Assembly: GCA_001899765.1 (NCBI GenBank) | Contig: MKWM01000011.1 | Coordinates: 97,422 to 161,421, forward strand | DNA: 64,000 bases | Direction of reading: 5' to 3' | Source of the DNA: Thiobacillus sp. 63-78 | GTDB lineage: Bacteria; Pseudomonadota; Gammaproteobacteria; Burkholderiales; Thiobacillaceae | Shown here: positions 1-9,051 of the stretch, one piece after another | Position numbering within the stretch: the first letter of the stretch is position 1 | Layout: each line of letters begins with the position of its first letter | Position numbers and translations under genes: made by a program | Notes under the pieces: generated by a model | Told to the model about the DNA's origin: nothing | Seen by the model: the letters and a program-made list of their open reading frames with translations, nothing else | The model's database searches: none

Positions 1-2
1 TC

Positions 3-701
3 CCGCCGGACGCCAACTGCCTGCTGTCCGTGATGGATCATTGCCTGCGCAGCCGCCATTACGTCAACGTCGTGATTGCGGGCAAACATCCGGCGCCACA
101 ATGGCTGTCGATGGACGCCGCGGTCAAGCATTGCACCCAGGGGATCGGCATCTGGCAGTGGGCGAGCAACGACCAGGCCGAGGCGCCCGATGTGGTGATG
201 GCCTGCTGCGGCGACGTGCCCACGCTGGAAACGCTGGCTGCCGTCACCCTGCTGCGCGAGCATCTGCCCGAACTGAAAATCCGCGTGGTCAATGTCGTGA
301 ACCTGATGAAGCTGCAGCCGCCCAGCGAGCATCCGCACGGCCTGAGCGACACGGATTTCGACGAGATCTTCACCCGCGACAAGCCGGTCATCTTCGCCTT
401 CCATGGCTACCCGTGGCTGATTCACCGGCTCGCCTACCGGCGTACCAACCACGACAACTTCCACGTCCGCGGCTACAAGGAGGAGGGCACCATCACCACG
501 CCTTTCGACATGACGGTATTGAATGACCTGGATCGCTTCCACCTCGTGATGGATGCCATCGACCGTCTGCCGCAGACCGGTGATCGGGGCATCTACCTGA
601 AGCAGCAGCTCAAGGACAAGCTGATCGACCACAGGCAGTACATCAACCGATACGGCGAGGACATGCCGGAGGTCCGGGAATGGAAGTGGCGCCCCGTCTG
701 A
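3..701 (+). CDS. xfp: Phosphoketolase, C-terminal part (5' end outside window)
   Basis: The frame is open from the first base and reads [17 protein letters not shown], which is internal to xylulose-5-phosphate/fructose-6-phosphate phosphoketolase, so only about the last 230 residues of a protein normally near 790 aa are here. The family cleaves Xu5P or F6P with phosphate to acetyl phosphate plus G3P or E4P, using thiamine diphosphate. Visible family blocks include [51 protein letters not shown] and the [17 protein letters not shown] segment near the end. It ends with the usual charged tail. The internal GTG/ATG near position 30 is not the true start. Neighbouring acetate kinase or phosphotransacetylase genes are not seen in this window. 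Confidence 0.93.
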   Translation, partial: PPDANCLLSVMDHCLRSRHYVNVVIAGKHPAPQWLSMDAAVKHCTQGIGIWQWASNDQAEAPDVVMACCGDVPTLETLAAVTLLREHLPELKIRVVNVVNLMKLQPPSEHPHGLSDTDFDEIFTRDKPVIFAFHGYPWLIHRLAYRRTNHDNFHVRGYKEEGTITTPFDMTVLNDLDRFHLVMDAIDRLPQTGDRGIYLKQQLKDKLIDHRQYINRYGEDMPEVREWKWRPV

Positions 702-741
702 CGGCGACAGCTTCCATTCCATCCGAATTCAGGAGCACATC

Positions 742-1356
742 ATGACGCATCCCATCCCGAATGGCGCGACCGGACAAGTCATCCTGGTCGCGGTGTATGA
801 CGACGAAGCCAGGGCGCAACATGCCATCGAGCAACTACGCGATAAAGGGGCCGCTCTGGATATGCTCTCCGTGCTTGGGCGTGTTCATGCATCGGGCGAC
901 GATGTACTGGGCATCTACCATATGGGCATGGGCTCCCGGGTCGAAGCCTGGGCGAAGCAGGGCGCGCTCTGGGGTGCGCTCTGGGGCTTGCTGGCAGGCG
1001 CGGCGGCCTTGTTCGTGATGCCGGTGGTGGGGCCGGTGTTCGCGGCCGGACCCATCGTCGAGACCATCGTCGCCACCCTGGGCGCCGGCATGGCCGGTGC
1101 CGCGACGGGCGGGGCAATGGGGGGAGCCGGCATGGCGGGCGCGGCGGTGCTGACCCATCTGGCTTCGGTCATGCATCGCATGGGCATCCCGCAGGACCGG
1201 CTCGAACACCTGCATCAGGCCATCGTGGACGGTCATTTCGTATTGCTGCTGCGGGAGGCGGCCGATCGGGTTTCCCCCTGGCTGGACGTGCTTCGCCAGA
1301 GCGGGGCCAGGGAGGTGATGGAGCTGCCCTATAAAAGTCTCGTGGCGGCACTCTGA
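742..1356 (+). CDS. Glycine-rich membrane protein, DUF1269-like stress family
   Basis: 204 aa, starting at an ATG with AGGAG seven bases upstream. The N-terminal ~60 residues (VILVAVYDDEARAQHAIEQLRDKG) look like the small alpha/beta domain of DUF1269 / general-stress proteins that have a glycine- and alanine-rich membrane hairpin. The centre (about residues 75-140) carries two Gly/Ala-rich hydrophobic segments (WGALWGLLAGAAALFVMPVVGP and GAGMAGAATGGAMGGAGMAG), and the C-terminal part is a soluble helix pair. No catalytic motif is visible. It sits 40 bp downstream of the phosphoketolase gene and could share its transcript. Function is unknown; family assignment is by architecture only. Confidence 0.7.
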   Translation: MTHPIPNGATGQVILVAVYDDEARAQHAIEQLRDKGAALDMLSVLGRVHASGDDVLGIYHMGMGSRVEAWAKQGALWGALWGLLAGAAALFVMPVVGPVFAAGPIVETIVATLGAGMAGAATGGAMGGAGMAGAAVLTHLASVMHRMGIPQDRLEHLHQAIVDGHFVLLLREAADRVSPWLDVLRQSGAREVMELPYKSLVAAL

Positions 1357-1425
1357 ACCCGGCGCGATGCGGGTCTGGATGCACGCGGATCGTCTGACGG
1401 GAGAAGGCGCCGGGTCGTGGCGGGC

Positions 1426-1779
1426 TCAGGTGAAACGGGTGAGAAAGAAGGCCTTGAGCGCGACGGCATCATTGAAACGCGCTTCCCTGGAGCCGAACAA
1501 CAAGGTCACCGGCCCGGCCCCCAGGGATTCGATCGCATGCGCCAGGACGGCAGGTTGCTGTTGCAGTTCCTGCAGGTAGCGCCGTCTGAATTCGTCCCAT
1601 TTTTCGGGTTCGTGATTGAACCATTTACGCAGTTCCGTGCTGGGAGCCAGTTCCTTGAGCCACAAATCGACGTGGGCTTTCTCGCGCGAGAGCCCGCGCG
1701 GCCATAGCCGATCGACCAGTACCCGCTTTCCGTCGTCGGGAGACGGCGCTTCATAGACGCGCTTGACGTGGATGTCCAT
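1426..1779 (-). CDS. DUF488 domain protein, YeaO-like
   Basis: 117 aa. Begins MDIHVKRVYEAP and carries the DUF488/YeaO hallmark RVLVDRLWPRGLSREKA, followed by LWLKELAPSTELRKWFNHEPEKWDEFRRRY, matching the family's full length (~115-120 aa). The biochemical role of the family is not established. It starts 9 bp after the stop of sodC on the same strand, so it is probably the last gene of a sodC-led transcript. Confidence 0.85.
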   Translation of the reverse strand: MDIHVKRVYEAPSPDDGKRVLVDRLWPRGLSREKAHVDLWLKELAPSTELRKWFNHEPEKWDEFRRRYLQELQQQPAVLAHAIESLGAGPVTLLFGSREARFNDAVALKAFFLTRFT

Positions 1780-1788
1780 TCGCAGGCC

Positions 1789-2310
1789 CTATGGCGTGAC
1801 ACCGCATGCCACGCGTGCGCCGCCGCCGCCCAGCGGGGCCGGGTGGTCGGCGTGGTTGTCGCCGCCGGCATGGATCATCAGCGAACGTCCTTTCAGATCC
1901 GCCATTTTCAGGCGCGGCGCGAGCACCGGCTGGGTTGCGCTGCCGTTCGGATCGACGTAGAGCGGCGGCAGGTCGCCCAGATGCCCGTCGCCCCACGGCG
2001 TGCCATGGCGATTGGTCTTTTCAGGGTCGTAATGCCCGCCTGCGGCAAGGGCGGCGACCTTTTTCCCCTCCTTTTCCTGCGGACCGCAATCGGGATTCTG
2101 GTGCACGTGGAACCCGTGCAGGCCGGGCGCCAGGCCCTTGAGATCGGGGGTGAATACCAGGCCGTAGCGGGATTCCGAGACGGTGACCTGGCCGACCGAC
2201 GGGCCGACACCGTCTTCGTTCACGCTGTGCATCGGCACCACCATGTCGGCGATCGCGCTCCAGGATGCAAGGCTGGAAACGAGGGCGCATACCAGTAACC
2301 TGGCTTTCAT
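1789..2310 (-). CDS. sodC: Cu/Zn superoxide dismutase, periplasmic
   Basis: 173 aa from the ATG at 2310, chosen over an upstream in-frame start because AAGGAA lies just before it and a clean signal peptide follows ([21 protein letters not shown]). The mature part has the metal-site motifs [33 protein letters not shown] and [24 protein letters not shown], giving the Cu and Zn histidines, the disulfide cysteines and the family signature. It dismutates superoxide in the periplasm. The gene is followed by the DUF488 gene and preceded, 129 bp upstream, by the Y-family polymerase gene on the same strand. Confidence 0.95.
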   Translation of the reverse strand: MKARLLVCALVSSLASWSAIADMVVPMHSVNEDGVGPSVGQVTVSESRYGLVFTPDLKGLAPGLHGFHVHQNPDCGPQEKEGKKVAALAAGGHYDPEKTNRHGTPWGDGHLGDLPPLYVDPNGSATQPVLAPRLKMADLKGRSLMIHAGGDNHADHPAPLGGGGARVACGVTP

Positions 2311-2439
2311 GTCAGTTCCTTCCGGGGGACATACAGGGTCAGTGTCCGCGCCGGCAAGCGGAATGCCCGCCGCGCACCCTCTGGAAGCGTAGGCCATGTT
2401 CCTGCCTTGGCAAGCGCGCATTGTCGCGTCGATCTTCGG

Positions 2440-3690
2440 TTACCTTTTGTCATGAGGCAACGCGACGTCGAATTGCAATTCGGGCACATGGCTGAAGGCA
2501 ATGCGCATCGGCGCGGCGCCGCGGCCGTGGTGGGCGCCGCCGAAGTAGAGGGTATTGGGGCCGTAGCGCTGGTTGATCCGGTCGAGCACGCTGTTGAGGG
2601 CTGCGTGGTGGTCGTCGGGGTCGAACAGGTCGCGCGTGGCCTGGCTGTGCTCGACCAATTCGGTCAGCGTGACGCCGACCTTGAGGAGGGGGCCGGGATC
2701 GGGCGGGCGGCGCTGCCACAGTTCGCCCAGCACGGGGTTGAACCGGAGGCTGTCGGCGTGCGGCGCGAAGCGCGCCTGGTCGACCCAGCGGGGATGACCG
2801 GCGGCAGTCTTCAGATAGTGCAGGTGCAGGCCGAGGCCGCCGGCGCAGTAGCCGTAGTGGCGCAGCCTCATCGCCGCCTTGTGCAGCAGGCGATAGAGCA
2901 CGGCAATGGCGGAATCGGGATCGCGCAGCTCGGGCGCGAGCACGTGCGAATGGCCGACGCTGGCGCGCCGGGTGGGGGCCGGGACGGCGTTTTCGCCGCG
3001 CAGTCTGGCGTGGTAGCGCTCGCCCTCGACGCCGCCCCAGGCGTGGCGCAGGGTTTCCTTGCTGGCGGCGCAGAGCTGCTCGACGCTGTGGATGCCGATC
3101 TGGTTCAGGCGCTGTTCCATGGCGCGGCCGATGCCGGTCAGGGCGCCGAGCCTGAGTCCGTACAGGCGCTGCGGCAGTTCGTGCTGACGGATCACCACCA
3201 GTCCGTCCGGTTTCTGCATGTTGGACGCGGTCTTGGCGAGGAAGCGGTTGGGCGCGATGCCGACCGAGCTGTGCAGCATCTCGCCGACCTGATCGTAGAT
3301 CGCCTGCTTGATCTGTTTGCCGAGGCGGACGGCGCGGGCTTCCTCGCGCTCGCTGCCCAGCAGGTCGCAGGCCATTTCGTCGATCGACAGCACGGCGCCG
3401 ACCGGGGTGCACGACTCCACGGCGGCGACGATGCGGTGGTGGATTTCGACGTAGGTCGACGGCCGCGCCTGCACGAAAACGATGTCGCGGCACAGCTTGC
3501 GGGCTTGCCACACCGGGGTGCCGGTTTTGATGCCGTGGCGCTTGGCGTCGATGCTGGCGGCGATGCAGCAGGTGGTGTCGGCCATCACCGGCAGCACGCC
3601 GACGGGCCGGCCGCGCAGTTCGGGGCATAACTGCTGCTCGACCGAGGCAAAAAAGGAATTGAGATCGACGTAAAGCGAATGCAGGGACAT
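2440..3690 (-). CDS. Y-family DNA polymerase, DinB/Pol IV type
   Basis: 416 aa from MSLHSLYVDLNSFFASVEQQ, the normal Y-family N-terminus with the first metal-binding Asp. YVDLNSFFASVEQ, VLSIDEMACDLLG (second acidic pair) and SVGIAPNRFLAKTASNMQKPDGL are classical palm and fingers motifs, and the helix-hairpin-helix region (LTGIGRAMEQRLNQIGI) follows. The C-terminal half differs from E. coli DinB and ends LPHDKR, with no obvious beta-clamp pentapeptide at the very end. A longer in-frame start at 3768 would add 26 residues lying over a perfect palindrome, so I prefer 3690 although its ribosome site is weak. Likely translesion polymerase; SOS control is plausible but not shown. Confidence 0.88.
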   Translation of the reverse strand: MSLHSLYVDLNSFFASVEQQLCPELRGRPVGVLPVMADTTCCIAASIDAKRHGIKTGTPVWQARKLCRDIVFVQARPSTYVEIHHRIVAAVESCTPVGAVLSIDEMACDLLGSEREEARAVRLGKQIKQAIYDQVGEMLHSSVGIAPNRFLAKTASNMQKPDGLVVIRQHELPQRLYGLRLGALTGIGRAMEQRLNQIGIHSVEQLCAASKETLRHAWGGVEGERYHARLRGENAVPAPTRRASVGHSHVLAPELRDPDSAIAVLYRLLHKAAMRLRHYGYCAGGLGLHLHYLKTAAGHPRWVDQARFAPHADSLRFNPVLGELWQRRPPDPGPLLKVGVTLTELVEHSQATRDLFDPDDHHAALNSVLDRINQRYGPNTLYFGGAHHGRGAAPMRIAFSHVPELQFDVALPHDKR

Positions 3691-3750
3691 GGCGGCTGCG
3701 ATATCCCGGCGTTCCCGGATGAGGGGGCGGGCCGGGCTGGGGTGGCGATT

Positions 3751-3778
3751 GGAATAGTGTATATCCATACACTATTCC
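3751..3778. promoter_or_regulatory. 28-bp perfect palindrome between YihY-CAP gene and polymerase gene
   Basis: Arms GGAATAGTGTAT and ATACACTATTCC are perfect inverted copies separated by four bases. The element lies 8 bp after the stop of the upstream gene and about 60 bp before the chosen polymerase start, the right place for an operator. It is AT-rich compared with its surroundings and has no U-tract, so it is not a typical terminator. It does not match the CTGT-N8-ACAG LexA box. Confidence 0.6.
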
Positions 3779-3786
3779 GGATCAAT

Positions 3787-5085
3787 TCAGCCCGGATTCG
3801 TCAGGTTCATCCGCTCCAGCCGCTGGCAGAGCGTGTCGATGATGCGGCGCGACAGCGGGGCGGAATGGCGCATCAGCTCTTCAAGGAGATGCGGCGGCAA
3901 GGCCAGCACGGTGATTTCGCCGTCGGCGATGACCGAGGCGGTACGCTTTTCGTTCAGCAGGTAGGCCATTTCCCCGAACAACTGGCCTTCGTTGAGTTCG
4001 CTCAGTCTTCGCCGGCCTTCGGCGGTGTTCTTGTAGACCCCGGCGCGGCCGGCGTAGAGAAAGTAGGCGATGCGTGAGTCGTCGCCTTCCGCGATCAGCA
4101 CATGGCCGGCCGGGTGGGTCTGGCCGAATTTTTCCAGCAGGCGGTGGGCGCTGCCGAAGACGTAGCTTTCGAGCTTGCCGGTCCCTTCACCGGAGGTGGC
4201 GAGAAACAGCTTTTCCAGCGCGGTGACGTCGGCCTTGCCGCACGCGTACAGCGCCTGCGCCCACAGGTAGAGCAGCATGAAGGCGAAATAGGCACCGATC
4301 AGCACGAACACCACACCGCCCAGCGCGCCGTAGAGGCTATGGTAGTTCTCCAGCTTGAAGAAGGCGCCGAACAGGGCGAACAGCAGCCCCAGGCTCACCG
4401 TCGCGGCCAGCGCGAATCCGGCGGCAAGACGCGCGGGGGGATGCTGGCGCGGCAGCCGCCAGTAGGCGGCGAACAGCAGCGCCCAGATCATCGCAAAGCC
4501 GAACAGCGAGTTGAGCGTCTTCAGGACCAGTGCGTTGCCGATGCCGATGAAGTCGTTCTGCGCCAGAAAGCTCAGCGTCACCTGCGCCAGGGCGGCCACG
4601 CCCATCAGCAGGAACAGCACTGGCAGGATGATCAGCGGCAGTACCCACGTCACCACCAGGTTGCGCTTGGTCCGGTCGGGAAAAATGATGCGGAACGCCT
4701 CCTGCATCGTGTTCACCAGCCCGCGCGACGACAGCAGCAGGGTGGCGAGACCGACGCCGCCGGCGGCGAGCTGGGTCTGGCGTGGAATGAAGCCGAGCGA
4801 GGTGAGCGTGTCCAGATGCAGCTGGCTGTAGAGCGCGGCCATCAGGATGGTGGCGGGTACCGAGTTCTCGGCGATGTGTCCCAGCAGCTGCAGGGCATAG
4901 CTCAGCAGCAGCAGCATCGGGGTGGCGGACAGCAGGAAGTAGAACGAGGTTGCCGCGGCGTGGTTTTGCAGGCCATTCTGCTTGAACAGGCGCGCGGTGG
5001 TGTAGCCGAGCTGGAGCAGCCAGCTCAGTGTCCCCTGAAGGGACGCAGGTCCGCGCGGAGAGGGCGGGGCGGGGGGGCGTGACAT
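3787..5085 (-). CDS. YihY/BrkB family membrane protein with C-terminal cyclic-nucleotide-binding domain
   Basis: 432 aa. Residues ~15-290 are a YihY/BrkB (formerly 'RNase BN') polytopic membrane domain with about six hydrophobic segments and the family pattern NHAAATSFYFLLSATPMLLLL and LGFIPRQTQ. Residues ~310-425 form a CAP_ED-type beta-roll: HVLIAEGDDSRIAYFLYAGRAGVYK, then the phosphate-binding-cassette-like LFGEMAYLLNEKRTASVIA. There is no helix-turn-helix after it. YihY proteins normally end after the membrane domain, so this is an unusual fusion suggesting nucleotide gating of an envelope protein. The substrate of the membrane part is unknown. It starts 32 bp from the stop of the aminotransferase gene on the same strand. 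Confidence 0.87.
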   Translation of the reverse strand: MSRPPAPPSPRGPASLQGTLSWLLQLGYTTARLFKQNGLQNHAAATSFYFLLSATPMLLLLSYALQLLGHIAENSVPATILMAALYSQLHLDTLTSLGFIPRQTQLAAGGVGLATLLLSSRGLVNTMQEAFRIIFPDRTKRNLVVTWVLPLIILPVLFLLMGVAALAQVTLSFLAQNDFIGIGNALVLKTLNSLFGFAMIWALLFAAYWRLPRQHPPARLAAGFALAATVSLGLLFALFGAFFKLENYHSLYGALGGVVFVLIGAYFAFMLLYLWAQALYACGKADVTALEKLFLATSGEGTGKLESYVFGSAHRLLEKFGQTHPAGHVLIAEGDDSRIAYFLYAGRAGVYKNTAEGRRRLSELNEGQLFGEMAYLLNEKRTASVIADGEITVLALPPHLLEELMRHSAPLSRRIIDTLCQRLERMNLTNPG

Positions 5086-5115
5086 GTTGCCGCTGGCCTC
5101 CCCGTGCCGGGCGTG

Positions 5116-6309
5116 CTAGGCCAGCGCGGCGGCGATGCGCTTCAGCGCCTTGTCAAGGTTGGCGTGCGAGGTGGCGAACGACAGGCGGATATAGCCCTCG
5201 GCGCCGAAGGCCGAACCGGGGACGACGGCGACGTCGGCACCTTCCAGCAGGTATTCGGAGAAGGCGATGTCGGTGTCCTCCTCGATGACGTCGCGCGCCA
5301 GCAGGTTCAGGATCGCGGGGCGCACATAGGGGAAGGCGTAGAATGCGCCGCCGCTGTCGATGCAGCTGAAACCCGGGATGACGTTCAGGGCGTCGACGAC
5401 CAGGCGGTGGCGTTCCCTGAAGGCATCGAGCATCGGCGCGATGCAGCCCTGGTCGCCGTTGAGCGCGGCCTCGGCGGCCACCTGCGAGATCGAGGTGGGA
5501 TTGGAGGTGGACTGCGACTGCACATTGGTCATCGCGCGCAGGATCGTCTCGGGTCCCGCTGCATAGCCGATGCGCCAGCCGGTCATCGCATACGCTTTCG
5601 ACACGCCGTTCAGCACCAGGGTGCGGTCGTAGAGGTCGGGGCAGACATTGAGAATGTTGACGAAGGGTTGATCGTCCAGCCGGATGTGCTCATACATGTC
5701 ATCGGATGCGATCAGCACGTGCGGATGCTTTCTCAGGACTTCGCCCAGCGCGGCCAGTTCGCCGCCGCTGTAGACCGCGCCGGTGGGGTTGGACGGACTG
5801 TTGAGGACGACCAGGCGGGTTTTCGGCGTGATGGCCGCTTCCAGTTGCGCCGGAGTGATCTTGAAACCCTGCTCGATTCCCGTCTCGACGATCACCGGCT
5901 TGCCGTCGGCGAGGAGGACGATGTCGGGATACGACACCCAGTAGGGCGCCGGGATGATGACCTCGTCACCGGCGTTGATCACGGCCTGCGCCAGGTTGAA
6001 GAAACTCTGCTTGCCGCCGCACGACACCAGGATCTGCCTGGGCGTGTAGTCGAGGCCGTTGTCGCGCTTGAACTTGGCGATGATCGCCGCCTTCAGGCCG
6101 GGGGTACCGTCGACCGGTGTGTATTTGGTGAAGCCTGCGTTGATCGCCTTGATCGCCGCGTCCTTGATGTGCTGCGGCGTGTCGAAATCGGGTTCGCCGG
6201 CACCGAGGCCGATGATGTCGCGGCCACTTGCCTTGAGCGCGGCGGCGCGGGCGGTCACGGCCAGGGTGGGCGAGGGCTTGATGGCCTGTACGCGGCGGGA
6301 GAGTTCCAC
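5116..6309 (-). CDS. Pyridoxal-phosphate aspartate aminotransferase (class I)
   Basis: 397 aa from a GTG at 6309 preceded by AAGGA; the frame continues upstream but that part overlaps the uvrB start region and has no family similarity. It begins [20 protein letters not shown], typical of the AspC/AatA Ib subgroup. Motifs: [24 protein letters not shown], the [13 protein letters not shown] block, [12 protein letters not shown] and the PLP-lysine segment [20 protein letters not shown], then the substrate carboxylate Arg in GYIRLSFA. It would interconvert aspartate and oxaloacetate with glutamate/2-oxoglutarate; some members also act on prephenate. It is divergent from uvrB across 73 bp. Confidence 0.93.
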   Translation of the reverse strand: MELSRRVQAIKPSPTLAVTARAAALKASGRDIIGLGAGEPDFDTPQHIKDAAIKAINAGFTKYTPVDGTPGLKAAIIAKFKRDNGLDYTPRQILVSCGGKQSFFNLAQAVINAGDEVIIPAPYWVSYPDIVLLADGKPVIVETGIEQGFKITPAQLEAAITPKTRLVVLNSPSNPTGAVYSGGELAALGEVLRKHPHVLIASDDMYEHIRLDDQPFVNILNVCPDLYDRTLVLNGVSKAYAMTGWRIGYAAGPETILRAMTNVQSQSTSNPTSISQVAAEAALNGDQGCIAPMLDAFRERHRLVVDALNVIPGFSCIDSGGAFYAFPYVRPAILNLLARDVIEEDTDIAFSEYLLEGADVAVVPGSAFGAEGYIRLSFATSHANLDKALKRIAAALA

Positions 6310-6382
6310 TATGGTTCCTTCAGGGCGTCCGCAGGATGCGGAAGTGCTACTATCAACGGGTTTCAGCCGCGCGATTCTACCT

Positions 6383-8410
6383 GTGTTCGTCACCTTCCCC
6401 AATAGTCCCTTCCGTCTGTTCCAGCCGTTTCCGCCGGCCGGCGACCAGCCCGCCGCGATCGCCCGGCTGGTCGAGGGGATCGAGGACGGCCTGTCGTACC
6501 AGACCCTGCTGGGGGTGACCGGCTCGGGCAAGACTTTCACCATGGCCAACGTCATTGCCCGCCTGGGCCGGCCGGCGCTGATCATGGCGCCGAACAAGAC
6601 GCTGGCGGCGCAACTGTATTCGGAAATGCGCGAGTTCTTCCCGGAAAACGCAGTCGAGTATTTCGTCTCCTACTACGATTACTATCAGCCCGAAGCCTAC
6701 GTGCCGGCGCGCGATCTGTTCATCGAGAAGGATTCGAGCATCAACGAACACATCGAGCAGATGCGGTTGTCGGCGACCAAGTCGCTGCTGGAACGGCGCG
6801 ACACCGTGATCGTCTGCACGGTGTCGGCGATCTACGGCATCGGCGACCCGTCCGACTACCACAGCATGATCCTGCTCTTGCGCGAGAACGAGAAGATGAG
6901 CCAGCGCGACGTCATCGGGCGGCTGACGCAGATACAGTACGAGCGCAACGACGTCGAATTCAAGCGCGGCGTGTTCCGCGTGCGCGGCGACGTCATCGAC
7001 ATCTTCCCGGCGGAGCACGCCGAGACCGCGATCCGCGTCGAACTGTTCGACGACGTGGTCGAGACGCTGCACCTGTTCGATCCGCTCACCGGCCAGATCC
7101 TGCAGAAGGTGTCGCGCTTCACCGTGTTCCCGTCGAGCCATTACGTGACGCCGCGCGAAACCACGCTGCGCGCCATCGAGCAGATCAAGGTCGAACTGCG
7201 CGAACGGCTGGAGTTCTATTACGCCCACAACAAGCTGGTCGAGGCGCAGCGGCTCGAGCAGCGTACCCGCTTCGATCTGGAAATGATGGTCGAGCTGGGT
7301 TTCTGCAAGGGCATCGAAAACTACTCGCGCCACCTGTCGGGGCGCAAGCCGGGCGAGCCGCCGCCGACGCTGATCGACTACCTGGCGAAGGACGCGCTGA
7401 TGTTCATCGACGAATCGCACGTCACCGTGACGCAGGTGGGCGGCATGTACAAGGGCGACCGCTCGCGCAAGGAAAACCTGGTCGATTACGGGTTCAGATT
7501 GCCGTCGGCGCTCGACAACCGGCCGCTGAAGTTCGAGGAATTCGAGGCGTTGATGCCGCAGACGGTGTTTGTCTCGGCGACGCCGGCGAAGTACGAGGCC
7601 GAGCACGCCGGCCAGGTGGTCGAGCAACTGGTGCGGCCGACCGGACTGGTCGATCCGCTGGTCGAGGTGCGCCCGGTGGCGACTCAGGTCGACGATCTGA
7701 TGAGCGAGGCCAGGAAGCGCATCGCCGTCGGCGAGCGTGTGCTGGTGACCACGCTGACCAAGCGCATGGCGGAAGACCTCACCGACTACCTCGCCGAGCA
7801 CGGCGTCAAGGTGCGCTACCTGCATTCGGACATCGACACCGTCGAGCGCGTCGAAATCATCCGCGACTTGAGACTGGGCGAATTCGACGTGCTGGTCGGC
7901 ATCAACCTCTTGCGTGAGGGGCTGGACATTCCCGAGGTGTCGCTGGTCGCCATTCTGGACGCCGACAAGGAAGGCTTCCTGCGCTCCGAGCGCTCGCTGA
8001 TCCAGACCATCGGCCGTGCCGCGCGCCACCTCAACGGCACCGCGATCCTCTATGCCGACAGGATCACCGATTCGATGCAGCGCGCGATCGGTGAAACCGG
8101 GCGCCGCCGCACCCGGCAGCTTGCCTTCAACACCGAGCACGGCATCGTCCCGCGCGGCGTGGTCAAACGCATCAAGGACATCATCGACGGCGTCTACGAC
8201 GCCGATGCCACGCGTCAGGAACTCAAGGCCGCGCAGACCGTGGCCGAATACAAATTGCTGGACGAGAAGGCACTGACGAAACGAATCAAGAAGCTGGAAA
8301 AGGAGATGCTGGATGCGGCGAAGAATCTCGAATTCGAGAAGGCGGCGGAACTTCGCGACCAGTTGAAGGAACTCAAGCAGGTGTTATTTGGAGTGGAAGA
8401 GCATGACTAG
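6383..8410 (+). CDS. uvrB: Excinuclease ABC subunit B
   Basis: 675 aa from the GTG at 6383 ([23 protein letters not shown]). The ORF stays open further upstream, but conservation with UvrB begins here. Motifs in order: Walker [11 protein letters not shown], beta-hairpin [12 protein letters not shown], helicase DEAD-like DESHVT, motif V/VI region [30 protein letters not shown] and QTIGRAARH, and the C-terminal UVR domain [27 protein letters not shown] that contacts UvrC. It verifies DNA damage after UvrA loading in nucleotide excision repair. The stop overlaps the next gene's ATG by 8 bp, indicating translational coupling. Confidence 0.97.
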   Translation: MFVTFPNSPFRLFQPFPPAGDQPAAIARLVEGIEDGLSYQTLLGVTGSGKTFTMANVIARLGRPALIMAPNKTLAAQLYSEMREFFPENAVEYFVSYYDYYQPEAYVPARDLFIEKDSSINEHIEQMRLSATKSLLERRDTVIVCTVSAIYGIGDPSDYHSMILLLRENEKMSQRDVIGRLTQIQYERNDVEFKRGVFRVRGDVIDIFPAEHAETAIRVELFDDVVETLHLFDPLTGQILQKVSRFTVFPSSHYVTPRETTLRAIEQIKVELRERLEFYYAHNKLVEAQRLEQRTRFDLEMMVELGFCKGIENYSRHLSGRKPGEPPPTLIDYLAKDALMFIDESHVTVTQVGGMYKGDRSRKENLVDYGFRLPSALDNRPLKFEEFEALMPQTVFVSATPAKYEAEHAGQVVEQLVRPTGLVDPLVEVRPVATQVDDLMSEARKRIAVGERVLVTTLTKRMAEDLTDYLAEHGVKVRYLHSDIDTVERVEIIRDLRLGEFDVLVGINLLREGLDIPEVSLVAILDADKEGFLRSERSLIQTIGRAARHLNGTAILYADRITDSMQRAIGETGRRRTRQLAFNTEHGIVPRGVVKRIKDIIDGVYDADATRQELKAAQTVAEYKLLDEKALTKRIKKLEKEMLDAAKNLEFEKAAELRDQLKELKQVLFGVEEHD

Positions 8411-8897
8411 AATTCTCATGGTGTGCATGGGCAATATCTGCAGATCGCCCATGGCGGAGGGGATGCTTCGCAAGGCCATCCTGGAGGCGGGGATGGATCG
8501 GCAGGTGGAAGTGGATTCCGCCGGGACGCATGCCTACCACATCGGATCACCGCCCGATCCGCGCGCGCAGCAGGCCGTACGCCAGCGTGGGATCGATATC
8601 AGCCAGTTGCGCGGACGCAAGGTGACGGACGAGGACTTCGAGCGCTTCGACTACATCCTGGTGATGGACGGCGACAATTACGACAAGCTGATCCAGAGTG
8701 CGCCGCCGCGTCACCACGCCAAAATCCGCCGACTGCTGGCGTTCAGCCGCAAATACCCCAACCTGGACGTGGTCGATCCGTATTACGGCAACCCGCAGGG
8801 ATTCGAGGAAAACCTCGACATGATCGAGGATGCGGTGCAGGGCCTGCTGCGCGAAATCACCTCCAGCTCGAGCGCGCGCGGACAAAAAAACATTTGA
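8403..8897 (+). CDS. Low-molecular-weight protein tyrosine phosphatase family
   Basis: 164 aa, with the ATG overlapping the end of uvrB. The active-site loop is CMGNICRS (C-x5-R-S) near residue 8, and the general-acid Asp lies in VVDPYYGN near residue 124, so both catalytic elements are intact. The length is normal for LMW-PTPs. Such proteins dephosphorylate tyrosine (some are arginine or small-molecule phosphatases). There is no adjacent tyrosine kinase or capsule locus, so the partner is unknown. It is followed by a 154-bp gap before the sigma-factor gene. Confidence 0.92.
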   Translation: MTRILMVCMGNICRSPMAEGMLRKAILEAGMDRQVEVDSAGTHAYHIGSPPDPRAQQAVRQRGIDISQLRGRKVTDEDFERFDYILVMDGDNYDKLIQSAPPRHHAKIRRLLAFSRKYPNLDVVDPYYGNPQGFEENLDMIEDAVQGLLREITSSSSARGQKNI

Positions 8898-8987
8898 CGC
8901 CTCGCCGAATCGCAAGACCGGGCCGATCGCCCGGCTTGTCGCGTGCGCGTGGATCGCTCCGTTATTCCTTGCCGGTTCTCACCGCTG

Positions 8988-9010
8988 GGAACGCAATCTG
9001 TTGTGCTGTC
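8988..9010 (+). promoter_or_regulatory. Candidate ECF-type promoter upstream of the sigma factor gene
   Basis: GGAAC at 8988-8992 and GTC at 9008-9010 are separated by 15 bases, resembling a -35 GGAAC / -10 GTC pair used by group IV sigma factors, though the spacing is slightly short. A 7-bp inverted repeat (GCTGTCA and TGACAGC, 10-bp spacer, 9005-9028) overlaps the -10 side. Together they suggest autoregulation plus a repressor or structural element, not proven. Confidence 0.35.
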
Positions 9011-9051
9011 ATCCAATCATGTGACAGCCTGACAAAAACAGGGAGCGACCC

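Noticed and set aside
2407..3630. A 407-codon plus-strand frame over the polymerase gene
   Set aside because: Antisense artefact; the minus strand encodes clear Y-family motifs.
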